Below are positions 33,643-42,221 of a stretch of DNA of 56,787 nucleotides, piece after piece (positions within the stretch are counted from its first letter, which is position 1; every line of letters begins with the position of its first letter). The position numbers were made by a program, and so were the translations under genes. This DNA comes from Apilactobacillus kunkeei DSM 12361 = ATCC 700308 (lineage in GTDB: Bacteria > Bacillota > Bacilli > Lactobacillales > Lactobacillaceae), in contig NZ_JXDB01000004.1 of the NCBI RefSeq assembly GCF_001281265.1, positions 1 through 56,787 on the forward strand. Reading direction: 5' to 3'. A model generated the notes under the pieces. That model was not told the DNA's origin and made no database searches. It saw nothing but the letters and a program-made list of their open reading frames with translations.

Positions 33643-33744
33643 TTTTCGTGTTGAATTAACTTCTATTTAGTGTTACTATAATCAAGTCGACTAAACGATA
33701 ATCTCTGAATCAACATATGATACAGGGCAAAGGAGCGATTTATA

Positions 33745-33990
33745 ATGAAACAAGGAATTCATCCAGAATACCGCCAAGTGGTATTCCAAGATACAAGTAC
33801 TGGTTTTAAATTCATGGCTGGTTCAACTATGAACTCAGCTGAAACTATCACTATGGATGATGGTAATGAATACCCATTAGTACGTCTTGAAATTTCTTCA
33901 GATTCTCATCCATTCTACACTGGCCGTGAAAAGTTCACTCAAGCCGATGGTGCTGTGGATCGTTTCAACAAGAAATACGGTTTCAAGTAA
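33745..33990 (+). CDS. rpmE2: Ribosomal protein L31 type B
   Basis: An 81-residue large-subunit protein. It is the type B (C-minus) form: [29 protein letters not shown] and RFNKKYG are present and there is no zinc-binding CxxC. A TATAAT -10 is at 33677-33682. Type B L31 is Zur-regulated in Bacillus, but I see no convincing Zur box here. It ends in a strong bidirectional terminator. Confidence 0.96.
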   Translation: MKQGIHPEYRQVVFQDTSTGFKFMAGSTMNSAETITMDDGNEYPLVRLEISSDSHPFYTGREKFTQADGAVDRFNKKYGFK

Positions 33991-33995
33991 AGATA

Positions 33996-34031
33996 AAAAA
34001 GGACATATCCGTTTCGGATATGTCCTTTTTT
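33996..34031. terminator. Bidirectional terminator between rpmE2 and the phosphatase gene
   Basis: Perfect stem AAAAAAGGACATATCCG / CGGATATGTCCTTTTTT with a three-base loop, flanked by A and T runs. Confidence 0.9.
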
Positions 34032-34502
34032 TTACATATTTAACACATAGTCAATCCATTTTGGCATCGCTTCGTTAATTTGCTCAAAAGTTAAATCAAA
34101 GTTACCGGTATACCAAGGATCTGCGATTTCTTTACCTTGCAGTCCATCGATAACATCTAAGCAAAGATGAATCTTGTGGGCTTGGTCCTTAGGTGCCCAG
34201 TGAAGCAGGTTGTTCATGTTTTCGTAATCCATTCCAATGATTAAATCATATTTCTGGAAGTCAGATGATTCGATTTGTCTTGAATGTTGACCGTCATAGC
34301 TAATTTGCTTTTGGTCTAACAGTTTACGAACTTCTGGGTGTGGCGGATTTCCGATTTCTTCGGTACTTGTCGCAGCTGAATCAACTGCGATTTCATTTTC
34401 CAGTCCACGCTCTTTTACAATCTTTCTAAAAATGGCCTGAGCCATTGCAGAACGACAAACGTTTCCATGGCACACAAATAAGACTTTTTTCAAAGTAGTC
34501 AC
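34032..34502 (-). CDS. Low-molecular-weight protein-tyrosine phosphatase
   Basis: A 156-residue LMW-PTP. The catalytic P-loop CHGNVCRS (CX5R) is near the N-terminus and the general-acid Asp is in ADPWYTG near residue 128. Such enzymes counter bacterial tyrosine kinases of capsule synthesis or act on arginine phosphate; the substrate here is unknown. No tyrosine kinase gene is nearby. It stands alone on the minus strand. Confidence 0.93.
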   Translation of the reverse strand: MTTLKKVLFVCHGNVCRSAMAQAIFRKIVKERGLENEIAVDSAATSTEEIGNPPHPEVRKLLDQKQISYDGQHSRQIESSDFQKYDLIIGMDYENMNNLLHWAPKDQAHKIHLCLDVIDGLQGKEIADPWYTGNFDLTFEQINEAMPKWIDYVLNM

Positions 34503-34642
34503 GTCCCCATTAATTATTATCCATTAAACATATTAACAGTGTTTTGACAATTAGTTAATAGTTTTTACAAGACCTCATTAAAAACAAAGGATTGTCTCAT
34601 AATGGATTGGCAAAAACGGTTTTAAAATAATTTGTCGTTTCA

Positions 34643-34651
34643 TGTTATAAT
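34643..34651 (+). promoter_or_regulatory. Extended -10 promoter of murF
   Basis: TGTTATAAT, an extended -10 (TGnTATAAT), about 45 bases before the murF start. No good -35 box is seen, as expected for the extended class. Confidence 0.5.
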
Positions 34652-34695
34652 ATGTGTAACACTTATCGAACTGATGAAATGGAGATTTATTAGAT

Positions 34696-36066
34696 ATGAA
34701 AATGTCACTTACAGAAGTTGCTCGTGCAGTTTCTGCGCAAAATGATATTAGCGAATATGAAGATATTGATATTACTAGTGTTGCTTTTGATAGCAGGGAA
34801 CTAACAGACGGGGCACTATTTGTGCCACTTGTTAGTCAAAACGATGGTCACGACTACATTCAAAGTGCAATTGATAATGGTGCCGTAGCAACATTCTGGC
34901 AAAAAGACCACGAAAATGCTCCAACAGATTTTCCAATTATCGTTGTAGATAATACATTAGAAGCACTACAAAGATTAAGCCAATACTACTTGGCTAAGAT
35001 TAATCCTAAGGTTGTCGCAATTACTGGAAGTAATGGAAAGACTACTACCAAGGACATGGTGGCTTCAGTATTATCCACTCAATTCAACGTCACTAAGACT
35101 CATGCCAACTTCAACAACGAAATTGGAGTTCCAATGACCATTTTAGATATGGAACCAAACACCGAAGTATTGGTTGTTGAAATGGGCATGGATCGTCCAG
35201 GGCAACTAGACTTTTTGAGTCACTTAGTTGAACCAGACGTTGCAGCCATAACAATGATTGGTGAAGCCCACATTGAATTCTTTGGTACTCGTGACAAGAT
35301 TGCTGATGCCAAGATGGAAATTGTCAACGGACTAAAGGAAGATGGTATTTTCGTTTATAACGGTGACGAACCACTATTAGAAAGTCGTAGTGAATCACTA
35401 CCATTCAAACGTACTTTTGGTTTGACTGAAGATGATGATTTTTATGCTTACGACATTGCTGGAACAGAAGTACAAACCACATTCAAGGTTAATAAGTACT
35501 CAGATGTTGAATTCAAGATTCCAATGATTGGTGAATACAATGTTAACAACGCCTTGGTTGCCATCACAATCGGTGACTTATACAGAATCAGAGAAGAAAA
35601 CATTCAAAAGGCATTGTTGAATGTCAATTTGACTAATAACCGTACTGAATGGATTGAAGGAAGTAAACATGAAATGATCCTTTCAGATGTTTATAATTCA
35701 AACCCTACTGCTGTTAAAGAAGTAGTGAACGCATTTACTCAAGAAAAGATTGATGGCCGTAAAATTGCCGTTTTAGGTGACATGTTGGAATTAGGTGATC
35801 AATCAATTCAACTACACGAATCATTAGCCGAGGTATTAGATCCAAAAGAAGTGCAAAGCGTGTACTTAATTGGTCCTGATATGAAGTACTTGTACGACAA
35901 GTTAAGCTCAGTTTATCCATCAGAAAATCTTTTCTACTTTAAGGCAGATCAATTGGATGATTTGTACGACCAATTAAATGCTGAAATTTATGAAGGTGAC
36001 CAAGTACTATTGAAAGCTAGTCACGGAATTCATTTAGAAAAACTATTAGATAAACTAACAAATTAA
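34696..36066 (+). CDS. murF: UDP-MurNAc-tripeptide--D-Ala-D-Ala ligase
   Basis: Adds D-Ala-D-Ala to the UDP-MurNAc-tripeptide, finishing the cytoplasmic wall precursor. It is 456 residues with an N-terminal UDP-binding domain (DSRELTDGALFVPL), the ATP loop TGSNGKTTTKD (110-120), and the C-terminal Mur ligase region with VYNSNPTAVKE and LGDMLELG. The ATG at 34696 is preceded by a weak Shine-Dalgarno (TGGAGA). Alanine racemase, which supplies its D-alanine, is encoded two genes downstream. Confidence 0.97.
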   Translation: MKMSLTEVARAVSAQNDISEYEDIDITSVAFDSRELTDGALFVPLVSQNDGHDYIQSAIDNGAVATFWQKDHENAPTDFPIIVVDNTLEALQRLSQYYLAKINPKVVAITGSNGKTTTKDMVASVLSTQFNVTKTHANFNNEIGVPMTILDMEPNTEVLVVEMGMDRPGQLDFLSHLVEPDVAAITMIGEAHIEFFGTRDKIADAKMEIVNGLKEDGIFVYNGDEPLLESRSESLPFKRTFGLTEDDDFYAYDIAGTEVQTTFKVNKYSDVEFKIPMIGEYNVNNALVAITIGDLYRIREENIQKALLNVNLTNNRTEWIEGSKHEMILSDVYNSNPTAVKEVVNAFTQEKIDGRKIAVLGDMLELGDQSIQLHESLAEVLDPKEVQSVYLIGPDMKYLYDKLSSVYPSENLFYFKADQLDDLYDQLNAEIYEGDQVLLKASHGIHLEKLLDKLTN

Positions 36067-36142
36067 TATAGGTAATTCATTTGCTAATTTGACCCAAAAG
36101 GGTTATATTAGTCTAGTTACATTTTTTAGAACACGGAATTTT

Positions 36143-36234
36143 TATAATCAAGTTATTAGCGCATTAACGGGAACGGACTCTTCCTTAGCTAATGACGGTA
36201 TTATATTGAATGTTTCGTTTAGGAGGAAACATAT
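36143..36234 (+). promoter_or_regulatory. cshA promoter -10 and structured 5' leader
   Basis: TATAAT at 36143-36148 is a likely -10. It gives a leader of about 80 bases containing a long-range pairing ATTAGC (36155-36160) with GCTAAT (36188-36193), then the strong site AGGAGG at 36221-36226. DEAD-box helicase messages often carry structured leaders. The 168 bases between murF and cshA hold no gene; a weak ACCC/GGGT hairpin follows murF. Confidence 0.4.
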
Positions 36235-37761
36235 TTGAAGTTTAGAGAGTTAGGTCTTTCAGAAGATCTATTAAAAGCGATTGAAGACAAGGGTTTTAAG
36301 GAAGCCACTCCAATCCAAGCAGAAACAATTCCTTTATCCCTACAAGGTAAGGATGTTTTAGGACAGGCACAAACAGGTACAGGTAAGACAGCTGCTTTTG
36401 CTCTTCCTATTATTGAACACGTTGATTTAGACAATCCAAACGTGCAAGCATTAGTTATTTCACCAACTCGTGAACTAGCTATTCAAACTCAAGGCGAAAT
36501 TAGTCGTTTTGGAAAAGAAAAGGGTGTTAAAGCTGTATCAGTTTTTGGTGGTTCTGACATCAGAAGACAAATCCAAAGCTTAAAGCGTAAACCACAAGTT
36601 GTTGTGGGTACTCCTGGACGTTTATTGGATCATATCAACAGACGTACATTAAAATTAGACCATGTTAAGACATTGGTTCTAGATGAAGCCGATGATATGT
36701 TGGACATGGGATTCCTAGATGATATTGAAAGCATCGTAAAACAAGTTCCAGAAGAAAGACAAACATTGTTATTTTCTGCAACTATGCCACCACAAATCAA
36801 ACGTGTTGGTGTTCAATTCATGAAGGACCCTCAACAAGTTACAATTAAGGCTAAAGAATTAACTACTGATTTAGTTGATCAATATTACATCAGAGTAAAA
36901 CAATTTGAAAAGTTTGATATCATGACTAGATTCTTTGATATCCAAGCACCTAAGGTAACTATCGTATTCTGTCGTACTAAGCGTCGCGTTGATGAAGTCT
37001 CTAAGGGACTTCTACTACGCGGATACCGCGCTGCCGGAATTCATGGTGACTTAACTCAAAACCGTCGTTCACAAATCATGAAGGACTTCAAGCATGACAA
37101 GGTTGACGTTTTAGTTGCAACCGACGTTGCTGCTAGAGGTATTGATATCTCAAGTGTTACTCACGTATACAACTACGATATCCCTCAAGATTCAGAAAGT
37201 TACGTTCACAGAATTGGTCGTACCGGTCGTGCCGGACGTCATGGTGTTTCAATGACTTTTGTTGAACCAAACGAAACTAGTTACTTAAGAGACATTGAAA
37301 AGCTAACTAAGGTTAGAATGTTACCTCTTAAGCCACCTTCAGCTGATGAAGCATTGAAGGGTCAACTAGAAGTAGCCACTAAGGAAATTGGTTCATTAAT
37401 AGAAAAGACTAAGATGGAACCATTCTCAGAAGCTTCTGATGAATTATTAGAAAAATACGATGCTAAGGAATTAGTATCAGTGCTATTAAGCAAGATGACT
37501 AGAAACCAAGTTAAGGTTCATATCACTGCTGAAAAGCCACTTCCTAACAAGAACAAGCGCGGTCATGGTGGTGGATACCACCGTGGCGTTGGTAACCGTC
37601 GTGGTGGCTTCAAGCGTGGTGGTAACAGAAATGGTGGCGGAAACCGTCGTCGTTACAATGGTAATGGCGGAGGCAACCACCGTGATGATCATAAGAAGGG
37701 TAACCGTTCATCAAACCACAAACGCCCAAACAAGTCATTCACAATTAAAAACAAAGATTAA
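36235..37761 (+). CDS. cshA: DEAD-box ATP-dependent RNA helicase CshA
   Basis: Unwinds structured RNA in mRNA decay and ribosome assembly, especially in the cold. It is 508 residues: Q motif near 25-30 (TPIQAE), Walker A AQTGTGKT (45-52), DEAD box in VLDEADDMLDMGF, SAT, and HRIGRTGRAGR. The C-terminal tail (about 430-508) is rich in Gly, Arg and Asn and probably binds RNA. It starts with TTG after a perfect AGGAGG. Overlapping ORFs in the repetitive tail are shadows. Confidence 0.96.
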   Translation: MKFRELGLSEDLLKAIEDKGFKEATPIQAETIPLSLQGKDVLGQAQTGTGKTAAFALPIIEHVDLDNPNVQALVISPTRELAIQTQGEISRFGKEKGVKAVSVFGGSDIRRQIQSLKRKPQVVVGTPGRLLDHINRRTLKLDHVKTLVLDEADDMLDMGFLDDIESIVKQVPEERQTLLFSATMPPQIKRVGVQFMKDPQQVTIKAKELTTDLVDQYYIRVKQFEKFDIMTRFFDIQAPKVTIVFCRTKRRVDEVSKGLLLRGYRAAGIHGDLTQNRRSQIMKDFKHDKVDVLVATDVAARGIDISSVTHVYNYDIPQDSESYVHRIGRTGRAGRHGVSMTFVEPNETSYLRDIEKLTKVRMLPLKPPSADEALKGQLEVATKEIGSLIEKTKMEPFSEASDELLEKYDAKELVSVLLSKMTRNQVKVHITAEKPLPNKNKRGHGGGYHRGVGNRRGGFKRGGNRNGGGNRRRYNGNGGGNHRDDHKKGNRSSNHKRPNKSFTIKNKD

Positions 37762-37772
37762 TAACAAAAAAT

Positions 37773-37808
37773 GCTGTTGATATGAAAATTTGTCAATAGC
37801 TTTTTTTT
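37773..37808 (+). terminator. Terminator after cshA
   Basis: Stem GCTGTTGATA with TGTCAATAGC (two G-U pairs), eight-base loop, and eight Ts. Confidence 0.8.
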
Positions 37809-37865
37809 ACATAAAGAACTACAATTAAAAGGAAATACCCATTATTAATTGGAGGAAAGATTAAT

Positions 37866-38984
37866 ATGGTAGTAGGAACTCATAGAAATGCTCAAATACT
37901 AATTAGTAAGAGTGCTTTATATCATAATATTAGTAACGAAAAAAAACGTTTGAAAAATAACGAATACTTATTCATGGTCGTAAAGGCCAATGGATATGGC
38001 CACGGTGCGGTCGCAGTAGCACATGAAGCGAAGAAGGCAGGCGCCGATGGCTTTTGTGTTGCCATTTTAGATGAAGCCTTACAATTAAGGGATGCTGGTT
38101 TTGACGAACCAATCCTAGTTCTAGGTATCACCGACGTAGAACATGCATCATTAATGGCAGAAAGAAACATTTCAGCCACCGTCTCATCCATTGATTGGTT
38201 GAGAACAGCCGATGAACAACTAGCTCAAAAGAATCTATCAAAGCTAAATGTTCATATTGGTTTGGATACTGGAATGGGTAGAATTGGTTTTCAAGACAAA
38301 GATTCACTTAAAGAAGCAGTTGATTTCTTGGATCAATCGAATAACTTGAACTTTGAAGGAATCTTTACACATTTCTCAACCGCTGATACACATAACGTAA
38401 AGTATTTTGATTTGCAAGTTGAACGATTTAATGATTTAATTTCAGTTATAGATACATTACCAAAATATGTACATGTGTCTAATTCAGCTACTAGCTTGTG
38501 GCATAGTGAATTTAACTGCAACATGATCAGATTTGGTGTTGCTGGTTATGGTTTGAATCCATCTGGTGGGGAACTAGACTTACCATACGAATTAAAACCA
38601 GCACTTAGTTTAACAACAGAAGTTGTCTACTGTAAGAAAATCGATGCAGGTCGTTCAGTTGGATATGGCGCGACATACACTTCCAAGGAACCTGAATGGA
38701 TTGCCACAGTTCCAGTTGGTTATGCCGATGGAATCGTACGTGCATTACAAGGCTTCTCACTATTGGTGAACGGTAAGTTCTGCCCAATTGTTGGTCGTGT
38801 ATGCATGGATCAATTAATGATTAAACTAGACGAACCAGTGAAACCAGGCACAAAAGTTACAATTGTAGGTCAAGACGGTAAAGAAAAGATTACTTTACAA
38901 GACATTGCGTCATATTGTGATACAATTCATTATGAAGTGGCTTGCTTACTCACTGATAGACTACCACGCATTGTGGTAGAATAA
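37866..38984 (+). CDS. alr: Alanine racemase
   Basis: PLP-dependent conversion of L- to D-alanine for peptidoglycan and teichoic acid. It is 372 residues with the PLP lysine K40 in VVKANGYGHG and the catalytic tyrosine Y267 in RSVGYGATYTS; CMDQLMIKL is also conserved. The Shine-Dalgarno is TGGAGGAAAG. In many relatives acpS lies between cshA and alr; here it is absent. A MazEF-type pair follows, as in Bacillus alr-ndoAI-ndoA. Confidence 0.97.
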   Translation: MVVGTHRNAQILISKSALYHNISNEKKRLKNNEYLFMVVKANGYGHGAVAVAHEAKKAGADGFCVAILDEALQLRDAGFDEPILVLGITDVEHASLMAERNISATVSSIDWLRTADEQLAQKNLSKLNVHIGLDTGMGRIGFQDKDSLKEAVDFLDQSNNLNFEGIFTHFSTADTHNVKYFDLQVERFNDLISVIDTLPKYVHVSNSATSLWHSEFNCNMIRFGVAGYGLNPSGGELDLPYELKPALSLTTEVVYCKKIDAGRSVGYGATYTSKEPEWIATVPVGYADGIVRALQGFSLLVNGKFCPIVGRVCMDQLMIKLDEPVKPGTKVTIVGQDGKEKITLQDIASYCDTIHYEVACLLTDRLPRIVVE

Positions 38985-39006
38985 CCCGTTTTAAGAGGAT
39001 TAATCA

Positions 39007-39261
39007 ATGCAATCTAAGAATCGATATGTTTATTCACTTTTAAGTACAGCTACATCAAGTAAGGAAGCAAAAATATCACATCCTAGAATGAATGTTTCCA
39101 TTGATACACATACTAGGATTGTGGTTAATCCATGTATTAACGATTATTTGATAATCCAGAATTTAATTGCTGGGTACACTGAGATGACCGATATCAATCG
39201 TGCTATTTCAAAGGAATTCACTTTTTGTGAATCTTCAGGTGTACATCATATTACGTTTTAG
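39007..39261 (+). CDS. Diverged MazE/EndoAI-type antitoxin
   Basis: An 84-residue protein in the antitoxin slot between alr and mazF. The C-terminal part IAGYTEMTDINRAISKEF (54-71) matches from memory the toxin-binding tail of B. subtilis EndoAI (GYMEMAKINLNIS type). The N-terminal half, which should form a ribbon-helix-helix DNA-binding domain, is about 20 residues shorter in the corresponding part and not clearly recognisable (RMNVSIDTHTRIVV is the only strand-like stretch). It may have lost DNA binding while still neutralising the toxin. Start ATG after AAGAGGATT. Confidence 0.7.
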   Translation: MQSKNRYVYSLLSTATSSKEAKISHPRMNVSIDTHTRIVVNPCINDYLIIQNLIAGYTEMTDINRAISKEFTFCESSGVHHITF

Positions 39262-39298
39262 AATTCAGATGAATTCATTATAGATAGGGGATGTTAGA

Positions 39299-39652
39299 AT
39301 GGCTAACGTTGAAATTAAACGTGGCGACGTTTTTTATGCTGACCTATCACCAGTTGTTGGTTCCGAACAGGGTGGAATGAGACCGGTATTAATCATCCAA
39401 AATAATATCGGGAATCACTACAGTCCTACCGTGATTGTAGCCGCAATTACTGCTAGAATTTCAAAGCCAAAGATGCCTACTCACGTAGCTATTAGTGCTG
39501 ATAAGACCCGAATCGAAAAAGATTCAGTTATCCTATTAGAACAAATTAGAACAATTGATAAACAACGATTACATGATCGAGTAGATCACTTAAGTGATAA
39601 GTTTATGAAACGAGTGGACGAGTCATTGAAATTAAGTATTGGTGTACAGTAA
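39299..39652 (+). CDS. mazF: MazF/EndoA-type mRNA interferase toxin
   Basis: A 117-residue sequence-specific endoribonuclease of the PemK/MazF family; B. subtilis EndoA is 116 residues. [19 protein letters not shown] with the catalytic Arg region, [22 protein letters not shown] and [13 protein letters not shown] are all highly conserved. The Shine-Dalgarno is TAGGGGA. The toxin is intact, so the unusual gene immediately before it must still neutralise it or another antitoxin must exist. Confidence 0.95.
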   Translation: MANVEIKRGDVFYADLSPVVGSEQGGMRPVLIIQNNIGNHYSPTVIVAAITARISKPKMPTHVAISADKTRIEKDSVILLEQIRTIDKQRLHDRVDHLSDKFMKRVDESLKLSIGVQ

Positions 39653-39661
39653 AACATACAT

Positions 39662-39697
39662 AAAAAAAGGATGCGAATTAAATTCGCATCCTTTTTT
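39662..39697. terminator. Bidirectional terminator between mazF and the CBS-domain gene
   Basis: Perfect stem AAAAAAGGATGCGAATT / AATTCGCATCCTTTTTT with almost no loop beyond the central bases. Confidence 0.88.
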
Positions 39698-39709
39698 GTT
39701 TCGATAATG

Positions 39710-40351
39710 TTATTTCTCGTCCGCTAAATTTTCAATCTCTGCAATCTTAAAACCTTTACGTTCTAATGCAGCAGTGATTCGTTTTAACAATTTCTTATCT
39801 ACCTCTTCGGGAAGGGTGAACATAACTCTATGTACCAATTCACCTTCTTGACCGTCTAAACTAATAACACTGGCAATTGCAGTGTACTTAGTGATGATTC
39901 TAGACATTGATTCTAGATCACCGCGGTTACCAGGAGCTAAAACTGTAAGAACATAGCTGCCAACGTTTACGTTCCATGATTGTGAAAGCATGTCCAATAA
40001 ACGAGTGTGGGTCAAGATACCGTAGAAACGATTATTATCATCCAATACAGCGATATAAGGTAAATCCTTAATCGAAAAGAAAATGTGGAAGAAGGCTGAA
40101 TTAACATTGATGAACTTAGTGGCATTCTTTAATAATGTGGTAACAGGTTGAGACATATCACCACCGTTAGCTTTGTGACGGTAGATATGCATCTTATAGA
40201 TGTTACCTCTAAAGATTGTACCAGTTTCGTCTAAGATAGGAATACATCTGTAACCAGACTCTTCCAACGTTTCAAGAGCTTGTTCTAATGAAACGTTTTC
40301 TGAAACGGTAACTAAACTGCCTTTAGGTTTAACCAATGACTTCAATAGCAT
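39710..40351 (-). CDS. CBS-pair plus ACT-like domain regulatory protein
   Basis: A 213-residue cytoplasmic protein with two CBS motifs (about 7-65, including GYRCIPILDETG, and 75-128, including LPYIAVLDDNNRFYGILTHTRLLD) followed by an ACT-like domain (about 135-205). CBS pairs bind adenine nucleotides, and some in Firmicutes bind cyclic di-AMP; the ligand here is unknown. It has no catalytic domain, so it probably regulates a partner. It is downstream of ldh on the same strand, but a terminator between them suggests separate transcription. Confidence 0.85.
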   Translation of the reverse strand: MLLKSLVKPKGSLVTVSENVSLEQALETLEESGYRCIPILDETGTIFRGNIYKMHIYRHKANGGDMSQPVTTLLKNATKFINVNSAFFHIFFSIKDLPYIAVLDDNNRFYGILTHTRLLDMLSQSWNVNVGSYVLTVLAPGNRGDLESMSRIITKYTAIASVISLDGQEGELVHRVMFTLPEEVDKKLLKRITAALERKGFKIAEIENLADEK

Positions 40352-40448
40352 AACATAACCTCCTTTTTAATTATTAGAATTTTTCTCATAATCTAATTTT
40401 AACATAAATTGATGAATTTGTGGCGATAAATCAACAATTGCCCAAAAT

Positions 40449-40480
40449 AAAAAGCCGGGGAGCAAAGTGCGCCTCGACTT
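40449..40480 (-). terminator. Terminator after ldh
   Basis: On the minus strand, AAGTCGAGG with CCCCGGCTT (one mismatch and one G-T pair) around an 11-base loop, then TTTTATTTT. It ends ldh transcription. Confidence 0.7.
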
Positions 40481-40502
40481 AATATCTAATCAAGTTGATC
40501 GA

Positions 40503-41538
<1,036 letters not shown>

Positions 41539-41596
41539 AAACGAATAGTTTTCTATATTTCTATAAGCGACGGGATAAATATCGGATTGCATACTA

Positions 41597-41605
41597 TGAT
41601 ATAAT
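41597..41605 (+). promoter_or_regulatory. Extended -10 promoter of the pth operon
   Basis: TGATATAAT, an extended -10 about 38 bases before the pth start. A TTGCAT further upstream is too close to be the -35. Confidence 0.5.
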
Positions 41606-41642
41606 TTACATATTAATTGAGCGAAAAAGGAGCGGATTTTTT

Positions 41643-42200
41643 ATGAAGATGATTGTGGGATTAGGAAACGTTGGACCACAATATAAGGAAACCAGACACA
41701 ACACTGGTTTTATGGTAGTAGACGAGTTTGCCGATAAGCATGGCGTGGAGCTATCAACACAAAAGATGGAAGCAAAGATTGGATCAACTAACATTAATGG
41801 TGAAAAGGTTATGTTAGTCGAACCACTAACATTTATGAACGAATCAGGTCGTTCAGTTGGACCTTTAATGAAGTTCTTTAAGTTAGATTTAAGCGATTTA
41901 ATAGTAATATATGATGATATGGATTTACCAATCGGCAAAATCAGATTGAGAAATCATGGATCAGCCGGTGGTCACAATGGAATTAAGAGTTTAATTGCTC
42001 ATTTAGGCACCGACAAGTTTAACCGTATCAAGGTGGGAACAGATCATCCAACCAAGGAAAGCGTCGTTAACTATGTATTAGGTCACTTTACAGACGACCA
42101 AAAACCAGGATTAAACCAAGCAATTGACAACAGTGTTTCAGCGCTAGAAGAATTTATCGATGGGGAAGAATTCAACAAGCTAGAAAACAAGTACAACTAA
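41643..42200 (+). CDS. pth: Peptidyl-tRNA hydrolase
   Basis: Recycles peptidyl-tRNAs that drop off ribosomes. It is 185 residues with GLGNVGPQYKETRHNTGF near the start, including the catalytic H19 (E. coli H20), and DDMDLPIGKIRLRNHGSAGGHNG. Shine-Dalgarno AAGGAGCGG. First gene of the operon pth-mfd-flippase-rqcP, as in Bacillus. Confidence 0.97.
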   Translation: MKMIVGLGNVGPQYKETRHNTGFMVVDEFADKHGVELSTQKMEAKIGSTNINGEKVMLVEPLTFMNESGRSVGPLMKFFKLDLSDLIVIYDDMDLPIGKIRLRNHGSAGGHNGIKSLIAHLGTDKFNRIKVGTDHPTKESVVNYVLGHFTDDQKPGLNQAIDNSVSALEEFIDGEEFNKLENKYN

Positions 42201-42221
42201 TATTTAGAGGGGATAACTATT

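Noticed and set aside
37486-37780. Overlapping ORFs on both strands rich in Thr and Val.
   Set aside because: They are shadows of the Gly/Arg-rich tail of cshA in other frames, caused by its repetitive codons.
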